A stretch of 64,000 nt of DNA from contig CAJTFO010000001.1 of NCBI GenBank assembly GCA_910575755.1, forward strand, positions 186,001 through 250,000, in the 5' to 3' direction. Below the pieces are notes generated by a model. That model saw only the letters and a program-made list of their open reading frames with translations, did not search any database and was not told where the DNA came from. The DNA is from Desulfovibrionaceae bacterium. Its GTDB lineage: Bacteria; Desulfobacterota; Desulfovibrionia; Desulfovibrionales; Desulfovibrionaceae. Of the stretch, positions 1-8,824 are shown piece by piece. A program made the position numbers and the translations under genes. The stretch's first letter is position 1. Each line of letters starts with the position of its first letter.

Positions 1-2
1 TG

Positions 3-1847
3 TACGAGGTGGGTCGCGAATGGCTGACCTGGAGCGGGCGCTACACCTATCATTTTCTGGCCGTGTTTCTGGGCAAGGCCGGAGAACTGCGCCCGGCATA
101 CGGACTGGTCTGCGCGGTGGCGGCGGCCCTGTACGGCCTGGCGGTCTACGGTCTGGCCCGCGAGTCCGGCGACCGCATGGCCCGTCGCGACGCGGCCTTT
201 TGCGCCGGCTTCGCCATCCTTGCCCTGTTCTGCTGCCATCAGAATCTGCAAACATTCTACATGCTCACCGACGCCCTGACTATGGGCCTGCAACCGGCCC
301 TGACCTTCTGTTTTCTCTGGGCGCTCTGTCGTCTGTGGCGCATGCGGGACATTGCGCAGTCTGCCACCACAAGGCGCGCGGCCATCGCCGCCGGCGTGCT
401 GGCCGTGGGCATATACGAGCATTCCGCCGCGGCCGTGGCGCTCTGCGCGGGCGTGGCCTGCCTTCTGGCCTGGCGCGCCGACCGCGAAGCAAAAGCCGGC
501 AGGAACGCCGACACAGGACAACGCCTGCCGGATTTTCTGAAGGTGGCGGCCTGGTGTCTGGGCGCGCTGCTTTTTTCTTTTCTGGCTCCGGGCAATTTTT
601 ACCGCAAGGCGGTGCGCCATATCAGCCCGGATGTGCAATGGCGGCAGCTTTGCGCTGCCTGGGATGAATGGCTGCGCAGCGCCTTCTGGTTTTTCGACGG
701 CCTCTGGCCGTGGGCCATGCTGGCGCTGGTCTTTCTTATACGGCGCGCCCAGCCGGCCCGACCTCTGGACGAGTCCGAAAACACCGCCTTGCAGCGCAAA
801 AAGGCGCTATGGCTGGCCATGACGGCCATGGCGGCGTATCTGCTGCTTTCCGGCGGGCTTACCATACTGCATGCTCTCAGCGACGTGACCATCAGTTCCT
901 CTGACAAGTTCCCCGCGGGTCTGAGTCTGTACGCCGCCTGCGCCTTCGGCTTTGCGCTTCACGCCCTGCTTGGGGCATCGGACACGGCACGGCGTCTGAT
1001 CCGCCGTCTGCCCCCCTGGCTGCCGCTTCTGGCGCTGACGACCGCATTCTGCCTGAGCGGCAATCTGGGCCGTACCTTTGTCAATGCCGTCAACGGCAAT
1101 ATGACGCTGCTGGCCGAAACCCTGAGCCAGCGTTACGGCTATCTCGCGGCTCTGGGCGCGACCGCAGCCGGGGCCGATGACCCGCCCAAATTCGGGCTGC
1201 GGGGCGAAATATGCCGCCCCGACGCCCGCAACCGTCGCATTGACCCCGCTTTGCCGCAGGCTGTGGTGCAGGAGCTGCCGCCAACGCCCGTCTTCCCCAT
1301 CCATATGGGTGAAGCGTTGCCTGGCGAGGCCGAAACCTGGCCCAATCTCTGGGCGGCCTGGATGTACGGCGTGGGAAGCGTGCGCAGCGCCTGGCCGGAG
1401 CCGCTGGGGGCTGTCCGCAATGCGCGGGAGTCTGTCGCGTCCACGGTTCTGGCCGTTCCCCCGGCCCTGCAGAAGCGCGGCGTCAGCGCGGCCTGGCGCG
1501 TCCGGGCCCAGGGCGGCCCCAACATCACCTTTGCGGACGCATGGCTGGTGCTGCGCGCGGACGGCCCCTTGCCCGAAAATATTGCGGTTTTGCGGCCCAA
1601 TCCGCCGGACTGGCGGCGTCTTGCGCCCCTGCCCGTTCAAGACTGGCTGCTGACACGCCTTCTGAAACAGGATCACCTGAAAACCGGCTTTTGCGCGCGT
1701 CTGACGGGCGAAACGCTGTTCTTTCAGACAAAGCCCTGGCGGCTGGCCGATTTTTACGCCTTTCCTCTGGGCATGGCCGCACAAAACTGGCCCGACCTGT
1801 TCCTGAGTCTGGATAGCGAAAATTTTTACCGCCTGCCGCCCCCCTGA
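3..1847 (+). CDS. DUF6056-like polytopic membrane protein (5' truncated)
   Basis: The reading frame is open from the window edge, so the true start lies upstream; 614 residues are visible. The visible N-terminus contains WSGRYTYHF, similar to the W-x-GRY element near the start of DUF6056-type membrane proteins. It is followed by a string of hydrophobic helices up to about residue 380 and then a soluble C-terminal part of about 230 residues. That layout resembles GT-C-like membrane proteins with a large extracytoplasmic C-terminal domain. It is probably an envelope or glycan protein, but the substrate is unknown. No terminator is visible before the next gene 74 bases downstream. The family assignment is by pattern memory and moderately secure; the function is not assigned. 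Confidence 0.7.
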   Translation, partial: YEVGREWLTWSGRYTYHFLAVFLGKAGELRPAYGLVCAVAAALYGLAVYGLARESGDRMARRDAAFCAGFAILALFCCHQNLQTFYMLTDALTMGLQPALTFCFLWALCRLWRMRDIAQSATTRRAAIAAGVLAVGIYEHSAAAVALCAGVACLLAWRADREAKAGRNADTGQRLPDFLKVAAWCLGALLFSFLAPGNFYRKAVRHISPDVQWRQLCAAWDEWLRSAFWFFDGLWPWAMLALVFLIRRAQPARPLDESENTALQRKKALWLAMTAMAAYLLLSGGLTILHALSDVTISSSDKFPAGLSLYAACAFGFALHALLGASDTARRLIRRLPPWLPLLALTTAFCLSGNLGRTFVNAVNGNMTLLAETLSQRYGYLAALGATAAGADDPPKFGLRGEICRPDARNRRIDPALPQAVVQELPPTPVFPIHMGEALPGEAETWPNLWAAWMYGVGSVRSAWPEPLGAVRNARESVASTVLAVPPALQKRGVSAAWRVRAQGGPNITFADAWLVLRADGPLPENIAVLRPNPPDWRRLAPLPVQDWLLTRLLKQDHLKTGFCARLTGETLFFQTKPWRLADFYAFPLGMAAQNWPDLFLSLDSENFYRLPPP

Positions 1848-1921
1848 GCAGGCGCGTCGCATATCTTGCACAAAGGCTTCGCCGTATCGACATTCCGGCC
1901 TGAACATGATACCCACCAAGC

Positions 1922-2596
1922 ATGTTTGATCTTGATTTCGCCCAGGCCCTCCACACGCTGGCCATCGCCCTGGCGCCCGCCCTGCTGGGCATCATTCTGC
2001 ACGAGGTGGCTCACGGCTGGGCCGCCGAACGACAGGGCGACCCCACAGCCCGTGTCATGGGCCGTCTGACGCTGAACCCTCTGCCGCACATCGACCCTGT
2101 GGGCCTGCTGGTCTTTGGCCTGACCAGCCTGTCCGGCGCGTTCGTTTTCGGCTGGGCCAGGCCCGTGCCCGTGAACCCGCGCTATTTCCGCAATCCCGCC
2201 AGGGGCATGATGCTGGTGGCCCTGGCCGGGCCGCTGACCAACTTTCTGCTGGCCGTCGCCTTTGGCGTGGCCCTGAGCCTCACCCTGAACTTTTTTCCCT
2301 TTGAGCTCTGGCGACAGCATACTCTCTATATGTTCGCCCTGTCCTCGTTTCAGGCCGGCGTTGTGATCAATTTCGGCCTGGGCTGGCTCAACCTCATCCC
2401 CATTCCGCCGCTGGACGGCAGCAAGGTTGTGGCCTATTTTCTGCCGGGAAACACGGCCTGGCGCTACCTGAGCCTGGAGCGCTACGGCTTTGTCATTCTT
2501 TTAGTGCTGCTGTTTACCGGGGCTCTGGGTCATGTGCTGGGGCCGCTGGTCAGCGGAAGCGCCAGGGGGCTGCTGCGCCTCCTGGGCATATTGTAA
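1922..2596 (+). CDS. Site-2-protease-like M50 membrane metalloprotease
   Basis: A 224-residue intramembrane zinc protease of the M50B (SpoIVFB/rhomboid-independent) type. The zinc motif HEVAH is at residues 27-31, inside the first hydrophobic segment. The second metal-ligand motif appears as NLIPIPPLDG near residue 160, matching the NPxxDG signature of this family. At least four membrane segments are evident. There is no PDZ domain, so it belongs to the short standalone group commonly found next to trpS in Deltaproteobacteria. It lies 16 bases upstream of trpS and may be cotranscribed with it. The ribosome-binding site is weak, so the start is chosen by family length. Confidence 0.9.
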   Translation: MFDLDFAQALHTLAIALAPALLGIILHEVAHGWAAERQGDPTARVMGRLTLNPLPHIDPVGLLVFGLTSLSGAFVFGWARPVPVNPRYFRNPARGMMLVALAGPLTNFLLAVAFGVALSLTLNFFPFELWRQHTLYMFALSSFQAGVVINFGLGWLNLIPIPPLDGSKVVAYFLPGNTAWRYLSLERYGFVILLVLLFTGALGHVLGPLVSGSARGLLRLLGIL

Positions 2597-2612
2597 GCCG
2601 ACAGGGAGAGTT

Positions 2613-3599
2613 ATGAGCAAAAAACCGCGCACTGTTTCCGGCATGCGGCCCACCGGGCCGCTGCATCTCGGCCATTATTTCGGGGTGCTCAAAAACTGGG
2701 TGGAGCTTCAGCACCATGAAGAAGCCTATTTCTTTGTGGCTGACTGGCACGCCCTGACCAGCGATTATGCGGACCCTTCGCGCATCCGCCACAATATCGC
2801 CGAAATGGTCAAGGACTGGGTTGGCGCGGGTCTGGACCCGGAAAAATGCGTCATTTTCCGCCAGTCCGCGGTCAGGGAGCACAGCGAGCTTTCATTGCTG
2901 CTCTCCATGATCACCCCGGTTTCCTGGCTGGAGCGCAACCCCACCTACAAGGAACAGCAGCAGCAGATCAGCAACAAGGATCTGGGCAACGCGGGCTTTC
3001 TCTGCTACCCGGTGCTGATGGCCGCCGACATTCTCATGTACCGGCCCCACGGCGTGCCGGTGGGCGAGGACCAGTTGCCGCACATGGAATTGACCCGCGA
3101 AATCGCGCGGCGCTTCAACTACCTGTACGGCGACCTCTTCCCCGAACCGCAGGCCATGCTTACCCCGGCGGCCAAATGTCCGGGCCTGGACGGTCGCAAG
3201 ATGTCCAAAAGCTACAACAACGGCATCTTTCTCTCCGACGACCTGGCGGGCATTCAGGAAAAGGTGCGCGGCATGTTCACGGACAAGGCCCGCCTGCGCA
3301 AATCCGACCCCGGCAATCCCGACGTCTGCAACCTCTTTCCCTATCATGTGCTCCTGAGCAGCGCGGAGGAACAGGCTGAGATCCGTCAGGGCTGTGTGGC
3401 GGCCCGGCTGGGCTGCGTGGACTGCAAGAAGATTTTTCTCAAAAACCTTGAGGCATTCCTGACCCCTCTCCAGCAGCGGCGCGCCGCCCTGGACGCCCGT
3501 CCTGGCGCGGTGGAGGAAATCCTTGCGGCGGGCAACGACAAGGCGCGCGCCTTTGCGATGAGCACCATGACGCAAGTCCGGGAAAAAATGGGGCTGTAA
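2613..3599 (+). CDS. trpS: Tryptophanyl-tRNA synthetase
   Basis: Charges tRNA-Trp with tryptophan in the cytoplasm; class I aminoacyl-tRNA synthetase of 328 residues, the normal bacterial length. The HIGH-type signature is PLHLGHY near residue 17, and the KMSKS loop is seen intact as GRKMSKSYNN near residue 195. The start at ATG 2613 is preceded by AGGGAG at a good spacing; an upstream in-frame extension overlaps the protease gene and lacks family similarity. It is followed after four bases by ruvX, and then mltG overlaps ruvX, suggesting one transcript. Confidence 0.97.
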   Translation: MSKKPRTVSGMRPTGPLHLGHYFGVLKNWVELQHHEEAYFFVADWHALTSDYADPSRIRHNIAEMVKDWVGAGLDPEKCVIFRQSAVREHSELSLLLSMITPVSWLERNPTYKEQQQQISNKDLGNAGFLCYPVLMAADILMYRPHGVPVGEDQLPHMELTREIARRFNYLYGDLFPEPQAMLTPAAKCPGLDGRKMSKSYNNGIFLSDDLAGIQEKVRGMFTDKARLRKSDPGNPDVCNLFPYHVLLSSAEEQAEIRQGCVAARLGCVDCKKIFLKNLEAFLTPLQQRRAALDARPGAVEEILAAGNDKARAFAMSTMTQVREKMGL

Positions 3600-3603
3600 A
3601 CGC

Positions 3604-4041
3604 TTGAAGTATGTGGGCGTCGATTACGGGCTGGCCCGCACGGGCCTGGCCGTGTCCGACCCGGAAGGGCGGCTGGCCTTTCCCCTGGGCACCCTGCGCC
3701 TTGAGGAACACGCCGGCCGCAAGGAGTTTCTGGCTGCCCTGGCTGCCAGAATCACGGCGGAAGCCGCCGGGGCCGTGGTCATGGGCCTGCCCCTGCTGGA
3801 TGACGGCACGGACAGCCTGACCACCCGGCAGGTGCGCAATATCACCGCGCGCCTCAAGCGGCGGCTGGACCTGCCCGTATTCTACATGCCTGAGCTTTTG
3901 AGTTCCGAAGAAGCCTGGGCCGATCTGCGCGAAGCCGGCGTCAGGGTCGGCAAGCGCAAGGCTGTTCTGGACCAGCAGGCGGCGGTGCGCATTCTCGCTT
4001 CCTTCCTGGCCCTGCCGCCTGAGCAACGGAGACCGGCATGA
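3604..4041 (+). CDS. ruvX: Putative pre-16S rRNA nuclease / Holliday junction resolvase family (YqgF)
   Basis: A 145-residue RNase H-fold protein. It begins KYVGVDYGLARTG, the family's N-terminal strand with the first catalytic Asp, and continues with the VMGLPLLDDG motif in the middle and DQQAAVRIL near the end. In E. coli YqgF processes the 5' end of pre-16S rRNA. The start is TTG at 3604: it gives exactly the family N-terminus, and the first ATG nearby is out of frame. It starts four bases after the trpS stop. The mltG start codon overlaps its stop, so translational coupling is likely. Confidence 0.9.
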   Translation: MKYVGVDYGLARTGLAVSDPEGRLAFPLGTLRLEEHAGRKEFLAALAARITAEAAGAVVMGLPLLDDGTDSLTTRQVRNITARLKRRLDLPVFYMPELLSSEEAWADLREAGVRVGKRKAVLDQQAAVRILASFLALPPEQRRPA

Positions 4042-5090
4042 GAACCCTGTTGCGCATTGCGGGCCTGCTGTTTGTGCTGGCGCTGGCGGCCTGCGGCTGG
4101 CTGTGGCGCGAGGCCCGGATCTTTCTGGACAGCGCGCCCGAAAGCCCGGGCCGCGAAATCGGTTTTGACGTGACGCCCGGCGCGCGTCTGGGACAGGTTG
4201 CCGCCGCTCTGGCCGAAAAGGGCCTGATTACCGACGCCCGTAAATTCAGCCTGCTGGCCCGCTACAAACAGTGGGAGAACCGTCTTCAGGCCGGACGCTT
4301 CGCCCTGAATACCGGCTGGACGCCCGAACGGGTGCTGGATGTTCTGGTCAACGGCAAGCCCGTGCTCTTTCGCGTCACCATTCCCGAAGGCCTGACCTGG
4401 TGGCAGACCGGCCGCCTGCTGGAAGAAGCCGGGCTGGTTCGCTTTGCGGATTTCCGGGAGGTGATTGCCGATCCCGACTTCCTGCGTCACTACGGCATCC
4501 CCTTTGCCACGGCCGAAGGCTTTCTGATGCCTGACACCTATCTGCTCAAAAAGGCCGACGCGCCGGACGAGGCGCAGTTCAAGGCCCAGGCCCGCGCCGT
4601 GGCGGGGCGCATGGTGGACAATTTCTGGCGCAGAACAGCCGCCGTCTGGCCCGGCAAGGTCAAACCCAGGGGCAACGATCTCAAAACATGGGTGATTCTG
4701 GCCTCGGTGGTGGAAAAGGAAACCGCCATCGACAAAGAGCGGCCCCGCGTGGCCGGGGTGTATCAGAATCGTCTGGCCCGGCGGATGCTGCTTCAGGCCG
4801 ACCCCACGGTGATTTACGGCCTGGGCCCGGCCTTTGACGGCAATCTGCGCCGCAAGCACCTGGACGATCCTGCCAATCTCTATAATACCTATCAGCGGCC
4901 CGGCCTGCCGCCGGGGCCCATCTGCTCCTTCGGCTCAGCGGCTCTGGCCGCCGCCATCAATCCGGAACAACATGATTTTCTCTATTTTGTAGCCAAAACC
5001 GACGGCGGCGAACACACTTTTTCCAGCACACTTGCGGAACACAACCGCGCCGTGCGCCAGTATTTGCGGAACCGGCGCGGCGGACAATAG
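4038..5090 (+). CDS. mltG: Endolytic murein transglycosylase MltG
   Basis: An inner-membrane lytic transglycosylase (YceG family) that cleaves nascent glycan strands and helps set chain length. It has 350 residues with one N-terminal membrane segment (about 5-25). The catalytic region is near residue 235: ASVVEKETAIDKERP contains the family's catalytic Glu, followed by the conserved AGVYxNRL and LQADPTVIYG elements. The C-terminus carries the typical LPPGPI and FVAKTDGGEHTFS blocks. It overlaps ruvX by four bases (ATGA type). Confidence 0.96.
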   Translation: MRTLLRIAGLLFVLALAACGWLWREARIFLDSAPESPGREIGFDVTPGARLGQVAAALAEKGLITDARKFSLLARYKQWENRLQAGRFALNTGWTPERVLDVLVNGKPVLFRVTIPEGLTWWQTGRLLEEAGLVRFADFREVIADPDFLRHYGIPFATAEGFLMPDTYLLKKADAPDEAQFKAQARAVAGRMVDNFWRRTAAVWPGKVKPRGNDLKTWVILASVVEKETAIDKERPRVAGVYQNRLARRMLLQADPTVIYGLGPAFDGNLRRKHLDDPANLYNTYQRPGLPPGPICSFGSAALAAAINPEQHDFLYFVAKTDGGEHTFSSTLAEHNRAVRQYLRNRRGGQ

Positions 5091-5142
5091 AGTACCATAA
5101 CGGGCCGTCCGGCCCACACCCGCAAGCAAGGCAGGAGGCCGT

Positions 5143-5382
5143 ATGAAATATCTGATTATGGAAGACTTTTCCGGTCAGGCGGTGCCCTTTATCTTCCCGC
5201 GCCGGGTGGATCACGGCGACATGCGCGAACAATTGCCCTACGGTCAGGTTCTCTCCGGCGGAGTGCTGGAGCTGGGGCCAGAGGGCTTTCGCTGTTCCGG
5301 CGGCAACAGCGAGCTGGGCATCAGGGCCCGTCCCGAAGAGGATGCGGCCATTCTTGCCGAGGCGCTGCGCCACCGCTCATGA
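5143..5382 (+). CDS. Small conserved hypothetical protein
   Basis: 79 residues starting at an ATG with an AGGAGG site ten bases upstream, so expression is well supported. No catalytic motif, membrane segment or signal peptide is visible. The order MEDFSGQAVPFIFPRRVDHGDM and a glycine-rich middle suggest a small beta-rich fold. It sits between mltG and cbiA in the same orientation, with 52 and 39 bases of spacing. I do not recognise a function. Confidence 0.75.
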   Translation: MKYLIMEDFSGQAVPFIFPRRVDHGDMREQLPYGQVLSGGVLELGPEGFRCSGGNSELGIRARPEEDAAILAEALRHRS

Positions 5383-5421
5383 CGGCTTGCCTGCCGCCCG
5401 CTTCGGCATCCACAGCTTCGC

Positions 5422-6951
5422 ATGAAATACACAACGCCGCCCCGCATTCCCGGCCTTGTTGTGGCCGGCACCGGCAGCAACGCCGGCAAAACCCTCACCA
5501 CCCTGGCCCTGCTCTGCGCCCTGCGGGCCAGAGGCCTGCGGGTTCATGCCGCCAAAAGCGGGCCGGACTTCATTGACGCCGCCTTTCATGCCGCGCTGAC
5601 CGGAGCGCCCGCCGCCAATCTGGATGTCTGGATGTGCCGCGAAACTCGGTCAGAACAAGGGCAAAGGCCCTTGCGCCGCATTCCCCAGGGGCTGGCGCGT
5701 GTTTTTGCCCGCATGCTCCGGGCGGACGCGGATGGCCGTAGCGCGGACCTGCTGCTGGTGGAAGGGGCTATGGGCCTCTATGACGGCGGGGCCGGGGGCG
5801 CGGGCTGCACGGCCCAACTGGCCGCCCTGCTGGGTCTGCCCGTGCTGCTGGCGCTCAATGCCCACGGTCTGGGGCAGTCTGTGGCGGCGCTGGCTGAAGG
5901 TTTTCTGCGGCATCGCCCGGCCTGGGCCGCTCATACGGGCCAGCCGGCCTTTGCCGGCATGATCTGCACCCATGTGGGCGGCGAAAAACACAAGGAAATA
6001 CTGCGGCAGGCTCTGGCCCCGCTGACGGCCCAGACGGGTGTGCCCCTGCTGGGCCTTTTGCCGCGAGAGGGCGCGCCGCAACTGAAATCCCGTCATCTGG
6101 GCCTGGTGGAAGCGCGCGAAAGCCTGCCCGGCCTGAACCGCAAGGCCCTGACCGCCTGGCTGGAGGCCCACTGTGACGTGACGGCGCTGCTGCGCGCGCT
6201 GGGCGCGCCTTTGGGCGGCCTATCGACGCAAGAGCCTGTTGCGGAGACGCCTGCGGCACGATTTTTCGCCCCCCGCGTCCGCAGCGGAAAGGCGGCGCGG
6301 CGGCCACGGCTGGGCGTGGCCTGGGACGCGGCTTTCAGCTTCTGTTATGCGGACCTGCCCGCCCTCTTGCGCGAGCTGGGCGCGGAAGTACATTTTTTTT
6401 CTCCACTCAAGGACGCCGCGCCGCCCTCCGCATGCAACGGCCTGTATTTTCCCGGCGGCTATCCGGAGCTGCACGCCCCGGCCCTGGCCGCCAATACGCA
6501 CATGCGCGCGGCCTTGCACGCCCTGGCGGAGCGGAACCTGCCCATCTACGGCGAATGCGGGGGCTACATCTATCTGATGCGCGCGCTGCGCCTGCACGGG
6601 CGGGACTATCCCATGAGCGGGCTGCTGCCCCTGACCTGCCTGATGGGCGGGCAAAGGGCGGCCCTGGGCTACCGCGCGGCCCGCGCCCTGCCGGGCTGGC
6701 CCGCGGCCCGCGCGCCCGCACTGTCCGGCCCGTCGCGGCCCTTGCGGACGCGCGGCCATGAATTTCATTACGGCCGTCTGGAAGAAGCGACGCTGCCGTC
6801 CGGCTGCGCGTCGCTCTGGCAACTGAGCGACAGCCAGGGCGCGCCTCTGGGGCCGGAAGGCTGCCGTCGGGGAACCGTGGCCGGTTCCTGGCTGCACCTT
6901 TATCCCGAAGGCGCGCGCCGCTTCTGGCGGGCCTGGCTGGCCTGCCTTTGA
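5422..6951 (+). CDS. cbiA: Cobyrinate a,c-diamide synthase (CbiA type)
   Basis: Amidates the a and c carboxylates of cobyrinic acid using glutamine and ATP, in the cobalamin pathway. The N-terminal P-loop-like GTGSNAGKT is at residues 16-24 (dethiobiotin synthetase-like fold) and is followed by KSGPDFID. The C-terminal class I glutamine amidotransferase part shows YFPGGYPELHA and GECGGYIYLM, with nucleophile Cys379, and a late H-x-Y region. At 509 residues it is longer than the usual 450-460; the extra length lies in the linker around residues 270-300. It is followed after 21 bases by cbiC, a likely two-gene unit. No cobalamin riboswitch is seen upstream. Confidence 0.95.
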   Translation: MKYTTPPRIPGLVVAGTGSNAGKTLTTLALLCALRARGLRVHAAKSGPDFIDAAFHAALTGAPAANLDVWMCRETRSEQGQRPLRRIPQGLARVFARMLRADADGRSADLLLVEGAMGLYDGGAGGAGCTAQLAALLGLPVLLALNAHGLGQSVAALAEGFLRHRPAWAAHTGQPAFAGMICTHVGGEKHKEILRQALAPLTAQTGVPLLGLLPREGAPQLKSRHLGLVEARESLPGLNRKALTAWLEAHCDVTALLRALGAPLGGLSTQEPVAETPAARFFAPRVRSGKAARRPRLGVAWDAAFSFCYADLPALLRELGAEVHFFSPLKDAAPPSACNGLYFPGGYPELHAPALAANTHMRAALHALAERNLPIYGECGGYIYLMRALRLHGRDYPMSGLLPLTCLMGGQRAALGYRAARALPGWPAARAPALSGPSRPLRTRGHEFHYGRLEEATLPSGCASLWQLSDSQGAPLGPEGCRRGTVAGSWLHLYPEGARRFWRAWLACL

Positions 6952-6972
6952 ACCTTGCAACACGAGGAAAGC

Positions 6973-7626
6973 ATGCCCCAGACCATTACACTGGACCCGG
7001 CGGCCACGCCGCAGGCCATCGAAACGCGTTCCTTCGCGATTATTGATGCGGAAATTCCCGAACCGCGCCCCTTCCGGGGCGAGCTCTGGCAGGTGGCCCG
7101 GCGCTGTATCCATACCCTGGGCGATACGAAAATTCTTGCGGATCTGCGCCTGAGCGAAGAGGGCCTTGCGGCGGGCGTGCGGGCCCTGCGCGATGGCTGC
7201 ACGGTCTTTACGGACACGCGCATGGCCGCCTCCGGTCTGCCCCTGCGCCGCATGGCCCCCCTGGGCGTTACGGTAACGCCGCTCATGGCCTTGCCGGGTC
7301 TGGAAGAAACGGCGCGACGGCTGGGCGTCACCCGTTCCCGCGCGGGCGTGGCGACCGTTGCGGACAGACTGGCGGGACAGATTATGGTTATCGGCAATGC
7401 GCCCACGGCCCTGCTGGCTCTGCTGGAAGCGCTGGAACACGGCGCGCCCGCGCCCGCCCTGATTGTGGGCATGCCGGTGGGATTTGTGAACGCGGCCCAG
7501 TCCAAGGAGCTGCTCCGCCAGAGCCCCTGGCCGCATTTCACCCTGCTGGGCCGCAAGGGCGGTTCGGCCGTGGCCGCCGCCTGCGTCAACGCTCTGGCGG
7601 AACTGGCCCTGATCCGGCGGGAGTGA
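6973..7626 (+). CDS. cbiC: Cobalt-precorrin-8 methylmutase
   Basis: Moves the methyl group from C-11 to C-12 of the corrin ring to give cobyrinate. The 217-residue protein has the catalytic His in RRCIHTLGD (His47) and the typical ending in which GRKGGSAVAAACVNALA forms the C-terminal helix. The start at ATG 6973 is preceded by GAGGAAAG; an upstream TTG in frame is less likely. Its 3' end overlaps by 41 bases the convergent gene on the minus strand, and its stop is followed directly by ten cytosines. Confidence 0.95.
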   Translation: MPQTITLDPAATPQAIETRSFAIIDAEIPEPRPFRGELWQVARRCIHTLGDTKILADLRLSEEGLAAGVRALRDGCTVFTDTRMAASGLPLRRMAPLGVTVTPLMALPGLEETARRLGVTRSRAGVATVADRLAGQIMVIGNAPTALLALLEALEHGAPAPALIVGMPVGFVNAAQSKELLRQSPWPHFTLLGRKGGSAVAAACVNALAELALIRRE

Positions 7627-8458
7627 CCCCCCCCCCGTCCGCGCTTTTTCCTTCCGGCAGCGGTCGGGAATCCTGCGCATCCGGCGTCGCGCCGTCCACG
7701 TCCAGTACCGGCGGCAGCGCCCTGGCGCTTTCAGCCGACATCAGCATGGCGTGCTGCCGCTCATTCTGCGGCAAGGGCACGCAGCCCCTGTCCACAAGCA
7801 CAATGCCGGTGCGCTCCAGCACCTCACGGCGAAAGGCGTATTCCTGCTCCATACGGCGCTGGCGGTAGACGAACCAGCGCTGCGCCAGAAAACAGACAGC
7901 CAGCAGGCCCGCCGCGCTGCCCGCGATCCAGGGAATATACGGCGTCAGCGCGCCGCCCAGACTGGCCAGAGCGGAAAAAGCCCCGTCCACAAAAAAAAGC
8001 CCCGCGCCCAGAAGCAGAATGCCCAGCAGCAAAACCACGGTGGGCGCGCTGCGCACCATGGCGTAAAAATGCCGCAAGCGCTCAGGCACAGCGGCGCTTT
8101 CCAGGTCTCCCGGCTCGCGCTCCCCGTCCAGCGTATGGGAAAGCCAGTGGCCCGTCAGGTGCACCACCAGCAGAAGCGCCACGGGCGCAAGCACTGAGGC
8201 GAGCGCCCAGACCAGCCAGGGAAAACGCGCCACGGGCGGCCCGCCCGGCGTTTCCGGCGCGGCGTGCATCAGGCCGTAGAAAAAGCAAATGCCGCCCACG
8301 ATCATTTCCACAAAAAACACGGCGATCAGCAGATAAAACAGTATGTCCTTGCGCTCCTCGGCATACCACGGCCGGGCGTGGCCGGGCGCGCCCGCGCGGG
8401 CCTCGGATCGGGCCTGACCGGTGGAAGCCTGTGACGAATGCTCAGCAGACACTTTCAT
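7586..8458 (-). CDS. Membrane protein of unknown function with homopolymeric G tract in its 3' end
   Basis: 290 residues starting at ATG 8458 with GAGG nine bases before it. An N-terminal polar stretch of about 35 residues is followed by four hydrophobic segments (around 38-62, 80-105, 138-158, 168-192). A polar C-terminal tail contains a basic, coiled-coil-prone region near residues 195-220. No catalytic motif is recognised. The last codons run through a G10 tract (7627-7636) and overlap cbiC by 41 bases. Slippage there would replace the last dozen residues only. Probably a family restricted to sulfate reducers; function unknown. Confidence 0.75.
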   Translation of the reverse strand: MKVSAEHSSQASTGQARSEARAGAPGHARPWYAEERKDILFYLLIAVFFVEMIVGGICFFYGLMHAAPETPGGPPVARFPWLVWALASVLAPVALLLVVHLTGHWLSHTLDGEREPGDLESAAVPERLRHFYAMVRSAPTVVLLLGILLLGAGLFFVDGAFSALASLGGALTPYIPWIAGSAAGLLAVCFLAQRWFVYRQRRMEQEYAFRREVLERTGIVLVDRGCVPLPQNERQHAMLMSAESARALPPVLDVDGATPDAQDSRPLPEGKSADGGGVTPAGSGPVPPER

Positions 8459-8824
8459 ACGTACCTCAATGCAATATGGCGCAGCATACGTGTCCGCCTG
8501 CCATCCGGCAAGTGCCGCCGCCAGGGCGGACGTATGCAAAGAAAGAGTTTTTAGAGCATTTATCTGATGAAATCAGGTAAATGCTCTGTGGGCCGCGCAA
8601 GCGGACAAGCGCGCCCAATGAATGGAAAAATCATGCTTTTTCCGCAAAATGACGGCGGCGAACAGAGTGAAAATTTACATTTTCAATCGAGAAATGCTAT
8701 GGATGCGATTGCCCTGATCCCGGCGTCCACGCCGCTTTCCCATTCTGGACTTTTGCGCTATGCTGGCGTCCACGACGGCCCGCTGCGTCGCCGTCCACAA
8801 GAAAACCGTATCGAGGTATCTGCC
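8459..8824. other. Divergent intergenic region between membrane protein gene and hemB
   Basis: 366 bases without a credible gene. Its left part is the minus-strand copy of the hairpin repeat listed separately (8553-8685). Its right part (8690-8824) is the hemB leader, with GAGG about 12 bases before the hemB ATG. I see no convincing -35/-10 pair and no riboswitch. Confidence 0.6.
8553..8699 (-). repeat. Three-hairpin intergenic repeat, copy A
   Basis: Read on the minus strand it holds hairpin 1 (8685-8668, TGAAAAT stem), the spacer TTCGCCGCCGTCATTTTGC, hairpin 2 (8643-8624, GGAAAAA/TTTTTCC), the spacer TCATTGGGCGCG, a GTCCGCTTGCGCGG block and hairpin 3 (8587-8553, AGAGCATTTA with an inner CTGAT stem). 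The order and spacers match copy B at 54586-54732, while the stem sequences differ. Confidence 0.75.

Noticed and set aside
5383-5421. A cobalamin riboswitch upstream of cbiA.
   Set aside because: The gap is only 39 bases and contains no B12-box-like sequence.
8567-8824. An N-terminal extension of hemB by 86 residues.
   Set aside because: The added sequence is the hairpin repeat and leader; the family N-terminus starts at 8825.
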